From an uncultured Fulvivirga sp. (GTDB lineage: Bacteria > Bacteroidota > Bacteroidia > Cytophagales > Cyclobacteriaceae), in NCBI GenBank assembly GCA_947500555.1, contig CANMSE010000008.1:1-64000 (forward strand): a stretch of DNA of 64,000 nt. The letters run 5' to 3'. The position numbers and the translations under genes are program-made. Every line of letters begins with the position of its first letter. Within the stretch, counting starts at the first letter, position 1. The notes beneath the pieces are model-generated. The model saw only the letters and a program-made list of their open reading frames with translations. It was not told where the DNA came from and did not search any database. This document shows positions 1 to 9,369 of this stretch, piece after piece.

Positions 1-146
1 ACAAAGGAATCTGATGCATTCACAATACTCCCATCAGTAACGATAGTGCCATCTACCGTGACAGACGTAGTTGGGGAAACTACTAATTGTGACCAGCAAT
101 TAGCTGAAAATAGCAATGATAATATGGTGAATAAAAGTCTATTCAT
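1..146 (-). CDS. Exported protein, N-terminal fragment (runs off the left edge)
   Basis: Only the first 48 or so codons are in the window. The reading begins with ATG at 146 and encodes a signal peptide of the form MNRLLFTILSLLFSANCWSQ, followed by a Val/Thr/Ser-rich start of a mature domain. The ATG overlaps the stop codon of the lipoprotein gene upstream by one base (TAATG), so the two are almost certainly co-transcribed and translationally coupled. The mature part is too short to name a family. From its context I infer a cell-surface or secreted protein working with the lipoprotein and the giant fibre-like protein before it. Confidence 0.75.
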   Translation of the reverse strand, partial: MNRLLFTILSLLFSANCWSQLVVSPTTSVTVDGTIVTDGSIVNASDSF

Positions 147-1825
147 TAGATATTGACATCATTTACTTGACTCTTATCAGTATTTTCCTCTATTCGAATT
201 TGATAATAATGTACCCCTGAAGGTAATCCAACGGCACTAAAAGATTTTGCATCTAAAGGATTATCAACACTAGTTGTAGACATAGTGGTTAATGGAGGTT
301 CAATTGGTGTCTCTCCAATACCTCCCTCAAAATCATCCTTATCTAACTCATACAACTTATAGGTATAAGTGCCAGGCACATTATTATACACCCATTTAAA
401 ATCAACATTGCCAGCGCCTTTGTCATTAACGGCTAAAATAATCGAGTCTGAAATTCTATTAAACGGAACATAGGAACACGTTCCATAACCACCGGTACAC
501 GGGTCAGTAGGACAGGTAACACTAGGACAAGTTGGTAATGCCGAGCCGTAAGTAGGTCCTGTTGTAGTAACAGCTATACTAACAGCCACATCTGGTGTTC
601 CAGGTTCATAGAATACTAGGCAAACTTCCGTATTTTCAGGAAGATTATAGAGCATATGAACACTTGTCCCATTTGAATTTTCCAGGCAGGCAGCAGGATC
701 ACCAACAGGCCAAGAAGTTGAACTGCTACTAGGGTCTTCAATAGTTCTTTCCATGTGAACTATATTGGTTCCGACAGGAACAATTGCCTCAACTTTATAT
801 GACGATAATGTTGTCACACCTACTGAGTTATGTCTAACTTGAACACAGGATGGCGTTGTCTTTTCAATATCCATGTTAAAAGTCGAAAAGTGACTCAATT
901 TTCCGATGTAAGCCGTTCCCATTTCATTAAGAACAGCAGAACTTTCCTGCGTCCAGAAGCCAGTATCTTCATTGTAGTAAAATAGTGGCACTGACTTAGA
1001 AATCTCTCCATTCATAACATGCACCGAGCTATCAATAGGAATAGATATTTCAGCTTCAGAACCTTTGCTCAATTGATAATTCCCTTCTTCATCAAAAACC
1101 TCAATTGAACCAGCACCATAACTGATCATAAAACCTCTTCTTCTTCCGTTTTCATCAACAACAGTCATGTCGCCTGGCATCGCACCTGCAGTGAAAAGGT
1201 CAATGGTGGATAACGATACCTGAACATTTCCAGTTGGGTTATTTCCGTTTCTTACTAATGAATTTGCAGGTATTGATACACTTATTCCTGGGCCTGCAGT
1301 TTTGCGCTGTTCGACATAATCGAATGCCTGTTGCATTTGCGGACTAAATCCAAAATCAACTAATTTGCCTTCTTTGTATACAAGTGGAATTTTATTAAAG
1401 CTTGAAGTAAACGAGGCATGACTCAGCGTGGGGCCTGGTCGGTTTGTACTTTTTTCATCAGTGAGGAAAATATCTTCATTTGGATTAAATGATTTTACTG
1501 TAGCATCGAAAAGTATTAAACGAACATTCCTCTGACTGGCAGTATAGATGTATGATGCCGATGCGTATCCTGGCTTTTTCACTTTAAGTGAATATTGAGC
1601 CGTACTGTCCAATGCTATGTCAAAGCGACCTTCACTATCTGTTTGGGTAATTTGATCATTCACCATAACTATGGCCGATGTAATCGCATTATTCGAAATA
1701 TCGGTAACAGTTCCTGTAAATTGGCTTTGGTTTCGCTTTTCCTCTTTCGGATTGCAACCAAAGAATAACATGAGTAACAATAAGCACATTAATAAAGTAC
1801 TAATCTTTTTGTTGACGTTTATCAT
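146..1825 (-). CDS. Lipoprotein with carboxypeptidase-regulatory-like domain
   Basis: 559-residue exported lipoprotein. The chosen ATG gives a short basic N-terminus, a Leu-rich hydrophobic stretch and a lipobox ending LFFGC with the lipidated Cys at residue 24; the longer frame begins only with TTG. Residues about 35-105 look like a carboxypeptidase-regulatory-like beta-sandwich (FTGTVTDISNNAI, SEGRFDI). The middle, with an IPANSL motif and a 'FYYNEDTGFW' stretch, resembles domains found in other large Bacteroidetes surface lipoproteins. The last 100 residues look fibronectin-III-like and end near GLPSGVHYYQIRI. It follows the giant fibre-like gene by 76 bases and overlaps the next gene by one. 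The role is unknown; outer-membrane surface anchoring is inferred. Confidence 0.8.
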   Translation of the reverse strand: MINVNKKISTLLMCLLLLMLFFGCNPKEEKRNQSQFTGTVTDISNNAITSAIVMVNDQITQTDSEGRFDIALDSTAQYSLKVKKPGYASASYIYTASQRNVRLILFDATVKSFNPNEDIFLTDEKSTNRPGPTLSHASFTSSFNKIPLVYKEGKLVDFGFSPQMQQAFDYVEQRKTAGPGISVSIPANSLVRNGNNPTGNVQVSLSTIDLFTAGAMPGDMTVVDENGRRRGFMISYGAGSIEVFDEEGNYQLSKGSEAEISIPIDSSVHVMNGEISKSVPLFYYNEDTGFWTQESSAVLNEMGTAYIGKLSHFSTFNMDIEKTTPSCVQVRHNSVGVTTLSSYKVEAIVPVGTNIVHMERTIEDPSSSSTSWPVGDPAACLENSNGTSVHMLYNLPENTEVCLVFYEPGTPDVAVSIAVTTTGPTYGSALPTCPSVTCPTDPCTGGYGTCSYVPFNRISDSIILAVNDKGAGNVDFKWVYNNVPGTYTYKLYELDKDDFEGGIGETPIEPPLTTMSTTSVDNPLDAKSFSAVGLPSGVHYYQIRIEENTDKSQVNDVNI

Positions 1826-1901
1826 TTCAATTTGTTGTTGGTTTTCTACTTTCAATTTTAAGTATATCTCCCAGGCGCAATTTCAACTTCTTACTTCAAT
1901 T

Positions 1902-4900
1902 TTAGTCATTCTTATTACTTGCTTCTGCAGTCATGATCTTCATAAGATACTCTACCTGACCTTTTAAATTTTCTAGCTCCTCTTTTTTACTTTCTGATTC
2001 AGTCAATTTAGCATTCAACTCAAAAATTTCTTGTTCTAATTGATTGGTTTTATTAGCATATTTCTCCAATTTCTCTCTCAACAATTTACCTTCATTATCA
2101 ATAGTAAAGCTTTCAAAAAATACGGAAATCATTTTATGCTTCTTCCCATCAATAGCCTCAGTGATTTCACCCCAATTAACATTTTCAGCTACCCTTCCAA
2201 TGACATGAGAAACAGGATGAGTTGAATTGTCCAGCATAGCATGTCCTTTAGTTGTTGATGAAATTAAGTAGTCACCCACATGTAGATCCTCGCCATTATT
2301 GACTATCCACATGAATCCATTACCTACAGCCATGATCATTTTTTTATCATCCGTAGCAACAGAATCCTCCACATAGTCATGCAAATAAGACCCAAGGACA
2401 TTGGGATCGTTTTCCTGAGATGTAATTTCAATTTCATGGATCGGTTCACTCAGTAACAAATCGTTGGACTTGGTAATATTACCTGTCATCGATACCAAAT
2501 AAGCTGTTGGTATGGTCTCAGATGACTGACCAATGTGAGATCCCGTGAATGCATTGTAAGATGTAGTCCCCCCACTTTCAGTAATAGAACCCACAAAAGA
2601 TCCTTGTCTCATGAACCTGACATATGCAGAATTAGCTGCATCCTCTTTTTCTATTGATACTATGTAACCAATACCTCCATGCACTTCAAGGGGGAACCCA
2701 ACATTATCATCTCCTATTCCTACACTTCCCTGCACTATTAAGCCATTACTTGGAGCTGTGGATGAGCCAGAATATGAGCTGCCAATGGCCATCCCCCCCT
2801 CTACATCGAGCCTATTTGCTGGTGCGGTAGTGCCAATACCAACATCTCCATCTGCCTGAACCGTCAATCTATCACCACTATTATATACTTTCCATTTATT
2901 GGCGTCATTTCCATCTAAATAAGTCCATGTATTTGAAGTTCCGTTATTAGCGTACCCATAGAAAGGCTGTGCAGTAGCAGAACTAGTGTTAAGATACATT
3001 CCACCATATAAATTACCCGTAGCTCCGGTTTCAACGTCAAATTTTGAGGATCCGACAGGTGAAGTCCTACCTATACCAACGTAACCATCATCTCTAATAG
3101 AAAATAATTGAGTGAAAGAACTATTGTCTATATCAACGGCAAAGGTTGATGTTGTATTACCTATACTATTTATGTCTAAAGTAGAATTTGGATTTATATT
3201 TCCTGGCCCGATACCCGTTTGACCGTCTGATTCAATAGTCAGATAATCTGTCCCTTCACCAATTAACCTAAATTCTGTTGACTGATTTAGTAGAGACCAT
3301 GTCGAAGCAGTGGATGTTAAATTAACTCTTGGAGCACCTGAAGTGCCCTCAATCAACAAAATTGGTGTGCCCGCTTGAATGTGCAGTAATTGAGATGGAG
3401 TCGAAGTACCTATTCCAATAAGACCAGCAGCTGAAATGGCCATTCTAGTGGCAGCTGAAGTACCTAAAAATAGACCTCCCGCCTCTCTATTTAATATTGA
3501 TGTATTTTGAGCTGTAGATTGCTGAATCCATAAGCCATCAGTTAAACCACTCTGAGTACCTGATGTCAATTGAAAAGTAGTAGCAGCAGAACCATCATGT
3601 ACCTGCAGTTGATGATTAGGTGTATTAAATCCCACTCCAACATTTCCCCCCGTGTAAAAAACATCGGTTGCATTGAGAGTCCATGGACTAGACGGCAGCC
3701 CTGTCAGACCACTGCCATCACCTATAAAAATACCGTTATTTAATGTTAGATTACCATCTTCATCCAATATCATTTCTTCCTCTAAACCTGAACCCGGAGT
3801 ACCTGTATAAAATGCTAGCAAACCTTCGTCTTGATTATTAACTACACGAGATTCAATCCTTGCACTTTCAAAGTCCGTCCCTGAAAAGTTTTGAATAAAG
3901 TTAATCTGACCAACCTCCTGATTAGCACTATTAATACTAGCATGTAATGTTAAGGAAGACAAGGAATTATCAGGATCAGCGTCAACTGAAGATACAACTA
4001 GCCCTCTTTCGGGTAAACCTCCACCAAGAAGAGAAGTAGGGGCCGGTGTGCCAATTCCTACATTTCCAGTAGCATCAATGGTCATACGGTCATTATTACC
4101 AGCCGTTTGAAATATTAAATCATTCGAACCTCCTTCAGATCTGATCCTAAAACCAGCTGATCCAGTTCCTCCACCCGTTAAATCCACAAAACTATTCGAA
4201 TTGACTGTAGATAATCTTAAGACCTGATTAGTATTGCCGGCATCAGGAGCTAATATCTCCGTAAAATAACTTGGTGCAGCTGTACCTATCCCTACCCTTT
4301 CATTAGCATCATCGGTAGCTAATAAAGCAGTTCCTGAACTAGATGTTATTGAAACATCATTTGTTCCATCTAATGTAATATCACTTCCTCCATCATAAGC
4401 TCCTTGCAAGTCAGCCACTCCGCCACCAAAACCTGACCAACTGCCTCCATCATAAAAGTTAAACCCGTTGGTGGTAGTGTTAAAAATCATTAATCCTGTT
4501 TCAGGACCAGAAATAGCATTTCTTTCTGTCGTGGTCAGCCTTGGTATTAAAAGGCCTCCGGTAGTTGATTGAATGTCCAAGGCTGCATTCGCTGCAGGAT
4601 TAGATGCACCAATACTTACTTGGCCAGCCTGAGAAATACTAAACCTTCTTGTGCCATTAGTAAACATTTTAAGGCCTGTGAAGGCTGACAACCATCCCTG
4701 AGCAAATGTTGGGGTTTCAGCATCTACGTACCATCCAAGACTGTATTGAGGAACGCTTTTGGATTGATAGGTAAAGACATCTGTTGGAGCAATTGCAAGA
4801 AGTGACTGCTCCACATCAATTTGAACATTACCTGCCCCTACTTGAAATTTTGAAATAGGTAGTGGAGTACCTACCCCTAGGAAGGAATTGGCATCATCTG

Positions 4901-7900
4901 TTGCAAGTATTGGGTTTCCACCACTATTGGTGAGTAAAAATTCATTGGTACCATCCAACTGTACGGTACTTCCTCCATTATAAGCACTTTGTAAAGACCC
5001 CCCCCCTGGTGCATCTTGCCATGTTGCCAATCCGTTAGCATCTGAAGTAAGTACTCGCCCCGCTGCTTGCGTACCATCTGTAATTTTAATATCACCTATA
5101 ATATCTAAGGTGGTCGAAGGTATTGTCGTTCCTATTCCTACATTAACCGCGTCAACTCCAGTACCTCCCAGAACAATCGAATTATCAGCATCCACCCTGG
5201 CATTATAGCCAAGAGCAACTGATTTATTGACTTGCCCACCTAGTGACAATCCTGTATTAGCTCCAATGAATACATTATCGGAACCACTCTGATTAGCATT
5301 GGGTACGCTTGCAAGTGGATAACCAGCTTGGTAGCCAATGAATACATTATTAGTTCCGCTGCTGTTGAATGGTGCTGCAAAGGAACCTACCGCAGTATTT
5401 TGATCTCCGGTATTAAATTGTAAAGCACCGTCACCAAGGGCTGCATTAAAACTAGATGATAATTGATTCGCCAAAGCGGCAGAACCAACAGCGGTATTAT
5501 TTGACCCTGATTGATTAGTAGACAACGCATTTCCTCCAACAGCTGTATTTGCACCCCCGTTTACATTGTCTTTCATAGCATTAAATCCCAACGCTGTATT
5601 TCCGGCAGCGGTATTATTAAGTAGTGATTGATATCCGAATCCTGTGTTACTCTGACCAGCAACCGTTGCATTTCCCGATTGAAATCCAAAGAAAGTATTA
5701 AAAGGAGTTGCTGGATCTATTCTTCCAGCTTTTTCATTGTTTACGCGGAAGTTTAAAGGAATATTATCAGTCGTACCTATAAAATTCGTTCCATCTACTG
5801 TTCCAACATTTCCAGTTAGCCCCCAGCCTCCAGTTGAAGCGTCAATTGCTTCTCTCACTGCCGCCTCGGATACCAAGTTGGCATCATCTGCTATACCTGC
5901 TGCTCTTACTCCAATATTATCCATTGCTGCGGTAGTACTTAAAGCAACAATTCGTCCTGCTAAATTATTAGATTGATCTGTGCCAAAAACTCTATTGGCT
6001 GTGGCTATGGTTAACCAGGTATTAGTGGTTCCGTTGGTGGTTAAAAACCCTTTGTCAGAACCTCCGGGTGCGGCTAGTTTAGTTACATCTATATCCGCAG
6101 CCAAACCGATATCACCATTGGAGATTGTTTGATCCACGATCATCGCCCCAGTGACTACATCATTATTTATGGAGAAACTGCCATCATTACCCATTGACAA
6201 GGCACCAGCCACTGGAACAGCCACTGGATTATCTGCCCCACTTGACGTAATAATTTCAGCATCAGCGAGGGTAGGTAAGCTAGTCGATGCATCCACATAA
6301 GCTTTAGTGGCTACATCTTGTGGGTTAGTTGGATCGTTAACATCTGTTATGGCCGTATTGCCTGCACTGTTACCCTCCGTTAACACTTCAGTCAAGTTTT
6401 GAATTTCATTTGAAGCATCATTATCTACTACACCGGCTATTTTAGTGATAGCTATGGCAGCTCCAGGGGCTATATCAGCATCTAATATCGTACTGTTAGC
6501 AATGTCTGAAGAAGAAACTTCGCCATCAGTTATCTGGGTCGAGCCTATGGACCCTACTCTAAATTGATCTCCTGCTGATCCATCTCCTAAAACTGTAGCA
6601 CCATCGCTTTGAGCAGTAGCTGTGATGCCAGTCAATCCTGAACCGTCTCCTGAAAAGGTGCCATTAGTGATAGTTACTGCATCTAAGGTGCCTCCAGTAA
6701 TTGCAATCCCATTAGCGTCCTGTGTAGCTATCGTTCCAAGGCCGAGATTAGTTCTAGCTGTTGGAGCATCAGCTAAATCACTTAAGTCGTTTGTACTAAG
6801 CAGATCTCCTCCTCCTGGAGGTGTGGCCCAAGTCCCGTCATCGCTCAAAAATCGTCCTGTCTCTGTCACCGGGTCTGGTACAATACCAGGAACTCCTACT
6901 CCATCAAATACTGTTGGTGTCCCTGTGGTAACATCTGGTTGTGCAGTCCATTCTGTACCATTCCATTTTAAAACATCATTAGAGTTAGGAGTTAATGTGC
7001 CTGTTATAGCAGTCCCTTGAAGTGATGCCGCATTCACATTAGCCAACCCACTAGCATTTCCTGTAACAGTCGCGTCTATGGACGAACTAGTAATAGTGGT
7101 GCCTGTTAAATTTCCCCCTGAAATATTTACCGCATTTGCGTTTTGAGTGGACATAGTTCCCAAGCCGGTGACTTGTCCACTGGTTATGGAAAGGTTTGCT
7201 TCATTTACATCTATATCTATTTCATCATTCCCTGTATCATCGGTAATTGAAATAAGATTGCTGGCTGCATTAATGTTTTTGAACTCTAAATCAGCTGAAG
7301 ACTTTTGTTTGAAAACCCCTACACCTGCTGAACCTACATTTGAGGCAGTATTAGCTTCGCCAGAAGCTGCAGCTGTTGAACCAATAGTCAGATCCGTTCC
7401 AGATCTGGTGATGGCTATATTTGTGCCTTCTGTCACTGTCACTCCCGCTCCACCAGCAATATTCAAATTAAAAGTTTCTCCAGGCGTAGCTGTGCCGGTT
7501 GCTCCTGAAAGACCCAACCCTTGAATTTCATTAAAGGCACTTCCATCCAAATCGGCCGCGATGGCTGCTGCATTCGTAGCTATATCGGTCTGGTTGGTAC
7601 TTATTTGAGTACGTTCTCCTGATGAGATAATAGCCCCACTACCAACGGAAGTAATGTCGGTAACTTGTGCTGTTGTAATTGATCCCGTTAATGATTCCGC
7701 TGCATCTACTACTCCAGCTGCACCAGAATTATCATATACAGATTGCAGCATGTCGCCACTTCCAGCAGTTTGAGGTATCCAGGCACCATTATCTGACAGT
7801 ACCAGACCTCCTGGAACTCCTCCAGGATCAGGAACAAGTCCATCACCATTACCTGCACCACTGAAAACAGCTGGTGTACCGCCTGATATATCGGTATCAG

Positions 7901-8732
7901 GTACCCAGTTGGCACCATTAAATTTCAGTACTTGCCCGTTCGTAGGAGAAGGTGCGATTATATCTCCCAAATCATTCAATACTTGTACATCATCTGATTC
8001 ATCGGAATCATAACCACTTAAATCTGAAGCTACTAGAAAACCATTATTACCTACAAAAGCATCGACTTCTGACTCTGTAAGTTGTGTATCATTATCAGGT
8101 AGTGAGGCCAATTCATCAATTGCCCCTTGGACATTGTTAGCAGTCAAACCAGACCCACCATTATTGTAGTTGACATCATCAGCATTTCCACTAAAGGTAC
8201 CTGTTGGCACGTCTATAAAACTCCAGGCTGTACCGTCCCAGGCTAATAGTTGATCTACTGCCGGGCTAGCAGGCAATGAGGGTATTGTTTCATCACGAAT
8301 ACCAGTGACTTGTGAACTGCCAACCGTACCTGTAATATCTCCTCCTACATCAATTTGCTGGAGGTTAATGGGAGTGCCGACAACGTTGCCATCCTCCAAG
8401 AGAGACAACTGGTTATTTGTTCCGTTAAATTGCAAAGTATAAGAGGCTCCTCCGCCTGTTCCTCCGCCTACACCAACCCATTGAGTGCCATCATGGTAAT
8501 ATACTCTATCATCGGACTCGTTAAATACAACCATACCTGCTTCAGGAGTGGTAATGGCATTGGTATTACTGACAATGGGTAATATAAACCCCTGACTGCC
8601 ATTACCATTTAACCAGAGCACAGCATTCTGATTAATCTGATCGGTACCAATGCTCACCGAATTCTGGGCTTGGAGTACTCCGCAAATTAATAGGGCGCTT
8701 AAAAAGGTAACTAGTCTTAGGTTGGTTTTCAT
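1902..8732 (-). CDS. Giant secreted fibre-like protein with YadA-head-like repeats and C-terminal coiled coil
   Basis: 2276 residues with a signal peptide (MKTNLRLVTFLSALLICGVLQAQ); an alternative ATG lies five codons upstream at 8747. The body is low-complexity Gly/Asn/Thr/Asp sequence with recurrent modules: 'NVGIGTTxPxxxLDI', 'GLLIPRLTTTERNAI', 'DGSGLTG', 'VLTSDANGLATW'. Residues about 1020-1160 are YadA/Hep_Hag-like head repeats (NTAVGSAAL, NTALGFNAM, NNVFIGYQAG). Residues about 2010-2210 form a non-repetitive domain (VGDYLISSTTKGHAM, HVIGRV) that recalls intramolecular-chaperone domains of tail fibres, but the S74 signature is not seen. The last 63 residues are a heptad-rich coiled coil. 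It is probably a trimeric surface fibre or adhesin. How it reaches the surface is not evident: there is no YadA anchor barrel and no T9SS C-terminal domain that I recognise. Confidence 0.85.
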   Translation of the reverse strand: MKTNLRLVTFLSALLICGVLQAQNSVSIGTDQINQNAVLWLNGNGSQGFILPIVSNTNAITTPEAGMVVFNESDDRVYYHDGTQWVGVGGGTGGGASYTLQFNGTNNQLSLLEDGNVVGTPINLQQIDVGGDITGTVGSSQVTGIRDETIPSLPASPAVDQLLAWDGTAWSFIDVPTGTFSGNADDVNYNNGGSGLTANNVQGAIDELASLPDNDTQLTESEVDAFVGNNGFLVASDLSGYDSDESDDVQVLNDLGDIIAPSPTNGQVLKFNGANWVPDTDISGGTPAVFSGAGNGDGLVPDPGGVPGGLVLSDNGAWIPQTAGSGDMLQSVYDNSGAAGVVDAAESLTGSITTAQVTDITSVGSGAIISSGERTQISTNQTDIATNAAAIAADLDGSAFNEIQGLGLSGATGTATPGETFNLNIAGGAGVTVTEGTNIAITRSGTDLTIGSTAAASGEANTASNVGSAGVGVFKQKSSADLEFKNINAASNLISITDDTGNDEIDIDVNEANLSITSGQVTGLGTMSTQNANAVNISGGNLTGTTITSSSIDATVTGNASGLANVNAASLQGTAITGTLTPNSNDVLKWNGTEWTAQPDVTTGTPTVFDGVGVPGIVPDPVTETGRFLSDDGTWATPPGGGDLLSTNDLSDLADAPTARTNLGLGTIATQDANGIAITGGTLDAVTITNGTFSGDGSGLTGITATAQSDGATVLGDGSAGDQFRVGSIGSTQITDGEVSSSDIANSTILDADIAPGAAIAITKIAGVVDNDASNEIQNLTEVLTEGNSAGNTAITDVNDPTNPQDVATKAYVDASTSLPTLADAEIITSSGADNPVAVPVAGALSMGNDGSFSINNDVVTGAMIVDQTISNGDIGLAADIDVTKLAAPGGSDKGFLTTNGTTNTWLTIATANRVFGTDQSNNLAGRIVALSTTAAMDNIGVRAAGIADDANLVSEAAVREAIDASTGGWGLTGNVGTVDGTNFIGTTDNIPLNFRVNNEKAGRIDPATPFNTFFGFQSGNATVAGQSNTGFGYQSLLNNTAAGNTALGFNAMKDNVNGGANTAVGGNALSTNQSGSNNTAVGSAALANQLSSSFNAALGDGALQFNTGDQNTAVGSFAAPFNSSGTNNVFIGYQAGYPLASVPNANQSGSDNVFIGANTGLSLGGQVNKSVALGYNARVDADNSIVLGGTGVDAVNVGIGTTIPSTTLDIIGDIKITDGTQAAGRVLTSDANGLATWQDAPGGGSLQSAYNGGSTVQLDGTNEFLLTNSGGNPILATDDANSFLGVGTPLPISKFQVGAGNVQIDVEQSLLAIAPTDVFTYQSKSVPQYSLGWYVDAETPTFAQGWLSAFTGLKMFTNGTRRFSISQAGQVSIGASNPAANAALDIQSTTGGLLIPRLTTTERNAISGPETGLMIFNTTTNGFNFYDGGSWSGFGGGVADLQGAYDGGSDITLDGTNDVSITSSSGTALLATDDANERVGIGTAAPSYFTEILAPDAGNTNQVLRLSTVNSNSFVDLTGGGTGSAGFRIRSEGGSNDLIFQTAGNNDRMTIDATGNVGIGTPAPTSLLGGGLPERGLVVSSVDADPDNSLSSLTLHASINSANQEVGQINFIQNFSGTDFESARIESRVVNNQDEGLLAFYTGTPGSGLEEEMILDEDGNLTLNNGIFIGDGSGLTGLPSSPWTLNATDVFYTGGNVGVGFNTPNHQLQVHDGSAATTFQLTSGTQSGLTDGLWIQQSTAQNTSILNREAGGLFLGTSAATRMAISAAGLIGIGTSTPSQLLHIQAGTPILLIEGTSGAPRVNLTSTASTWSLLNQSTEFRLIGEGTDYLTIESDGQTGIGPGNINPNSTLDINSIGNTTSTFAVDIDNSSFTQLFSIRDDGYVGIGRTSPVGSSKFDVETGATGNLYGGMYLNTSSATAQPFYGYANNGTSNTWTYLDGNDANKWKVYNSGDRLTVQADGDVGIGTTAPANRLDVEGGMAIGSSYSGSSTAPSNGLIVQGSVGIGDDNVGFPLEVHGGIGYIVSIEKEDAANSAYVRFMRQGSFVGSITESGGTTSYNAFTGSHIGQSSETIPTAYLVSMTGNITKSNDLLLSEPIHEIEITSQENDPNVLGSYLHDYVEDSVATDDKKMIMAVGNGFMWIVNNGEDLHVGDYLISSTTKGHAMLDNSTHPVSHVIGRVAENVNWGEITEAIDGKKHKMISVFFESFTIDNEGKLLREKLEKYANKTNQLEQEIFELNAKLTESESKKEELENLKGQVEYLMKIMTAEASNKND

Positions 8733-9080
8733 GTAAGGTTTTTCCATGATATTCGTTAGTTCATGTTATTTCAGGAAATGACTCTAGCTAACTCACTAAA
8801 AAGTTGATATTCTCCTGTCATTATTGGTTAATCTGCAATTTCCACTACCCAACCCATAATTAGCCAACTATAATAATATCAAATTATTAGGCAATAAGCT
8901 ACGCTATTAAAGATTTGATAAAGAAGAATTTATGCTTGAGTTAATGTAAGATTTACCTAAAAGGTAAATAATAACAAACGTCAATTGAGTAAGCAGTATA
9001 ATTTTTTGAGCGAAAGGGTTGAGTGGGTGGGTAAACGTTGGTCTGCAGAAAGCTGGTTGGGTGCTTTTTTAATTGTTATT

Positions 9081-9164
9081 GTCACTTCGATAAGAAACGA
9101 AGTGCAAATCTCCTAATCGATTTCAAATAGGAGACCTCTCCTCGTTTCACTCGTTCGAGGTGAC
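9081..9164. repeat. REP-like palindromic element, copy 1
   Basis: An 84-bp imperfect inverted repeat. It opens with GTCACTTCGA and closes with TCGAGGTGAC, which pair with one G-T exception. Inside is a second perfect inverted repeat, TCTCCTA (9109-9115) with TAGGAGA (9128-9134). Ends of this GTCAnTTCGA type are widespread intergenic palindromes in Bacteroidetes genomes. The unit is not coding. Confidence 0.65.
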
Positions 9165-9181
9165 GTAATTAATTAAAATTG

Positions 9182-9280
9182 GTCACTTCGAGTGTAGCAA
9201 AGCGAAAGAAGAAGTCCCCCTCAATGAGGCACAAACATAAGTACAGAAATTCTTCCACAAGCTCATAGCTTCAAAGTGAC
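9182..9280. repeat. REP-like palindromic element, copy 2 (diverged)
   Basis: A second unit of the same family. It begins GTCACTTCGAGTG and ends CTTCAAAGTGAC. The outer ends still match copy 1, but the centre has diverged and lacks the perfect TCTCCTA arm. It lies 17 bases after copy 1 in the same orientation. Confidence 0.55.
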
Positions 9281-9312
9281 GGAGAGGGTTCAATATTTGT
9301 GTTCTTATTATT

Positions 9313-9364
9313 AGGAGATTTCTCAGTCATTCTTCAACAAGCCAGGAACTCCTTTAAAGTGACG
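9313..9364. repeat. REP-like element, partial third copy
   Basis: A half unit that keeps the internal AGGAGATTTCTC stretch and the closing AAAGTGACG end but lacks the GTCACTTCGA opening. It ends six bases before the stop codon of the monooxygenase gene at 9370. I take it as a decayed copy of the neighbouring elements. Confidence 0.45.
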
Positions 9365-9369
9365 TGAAC

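Larger units (their letters stand above)
8748..9369. other. Gene-free 0.6-kb stretch between surface cluster and helicase operon
   Basis: No coding frame, RNA gene or convincing promoter was recognised. The first half is AT-rich and lies upstream of the giant fibre gene, so its promoter is probably here, but I found no perfect TAnnTTTG. The second half (9081 to about 9364) contains palindromic REP-like units, described separately. Because the flanking operon (nitronate monooxygenase) ends at 9370, the repeats also sit in its 3' region and could act in termination. Confidence 0.6.

Noticed and set aside
6622..7020. Open plus-strand frames of 60-132 codons inside the giant fibre gene
   Set aside because: They mirror low-complexity codons on the coding strand, have no start signal or motif and lie wholly inside an unmistakable gene.
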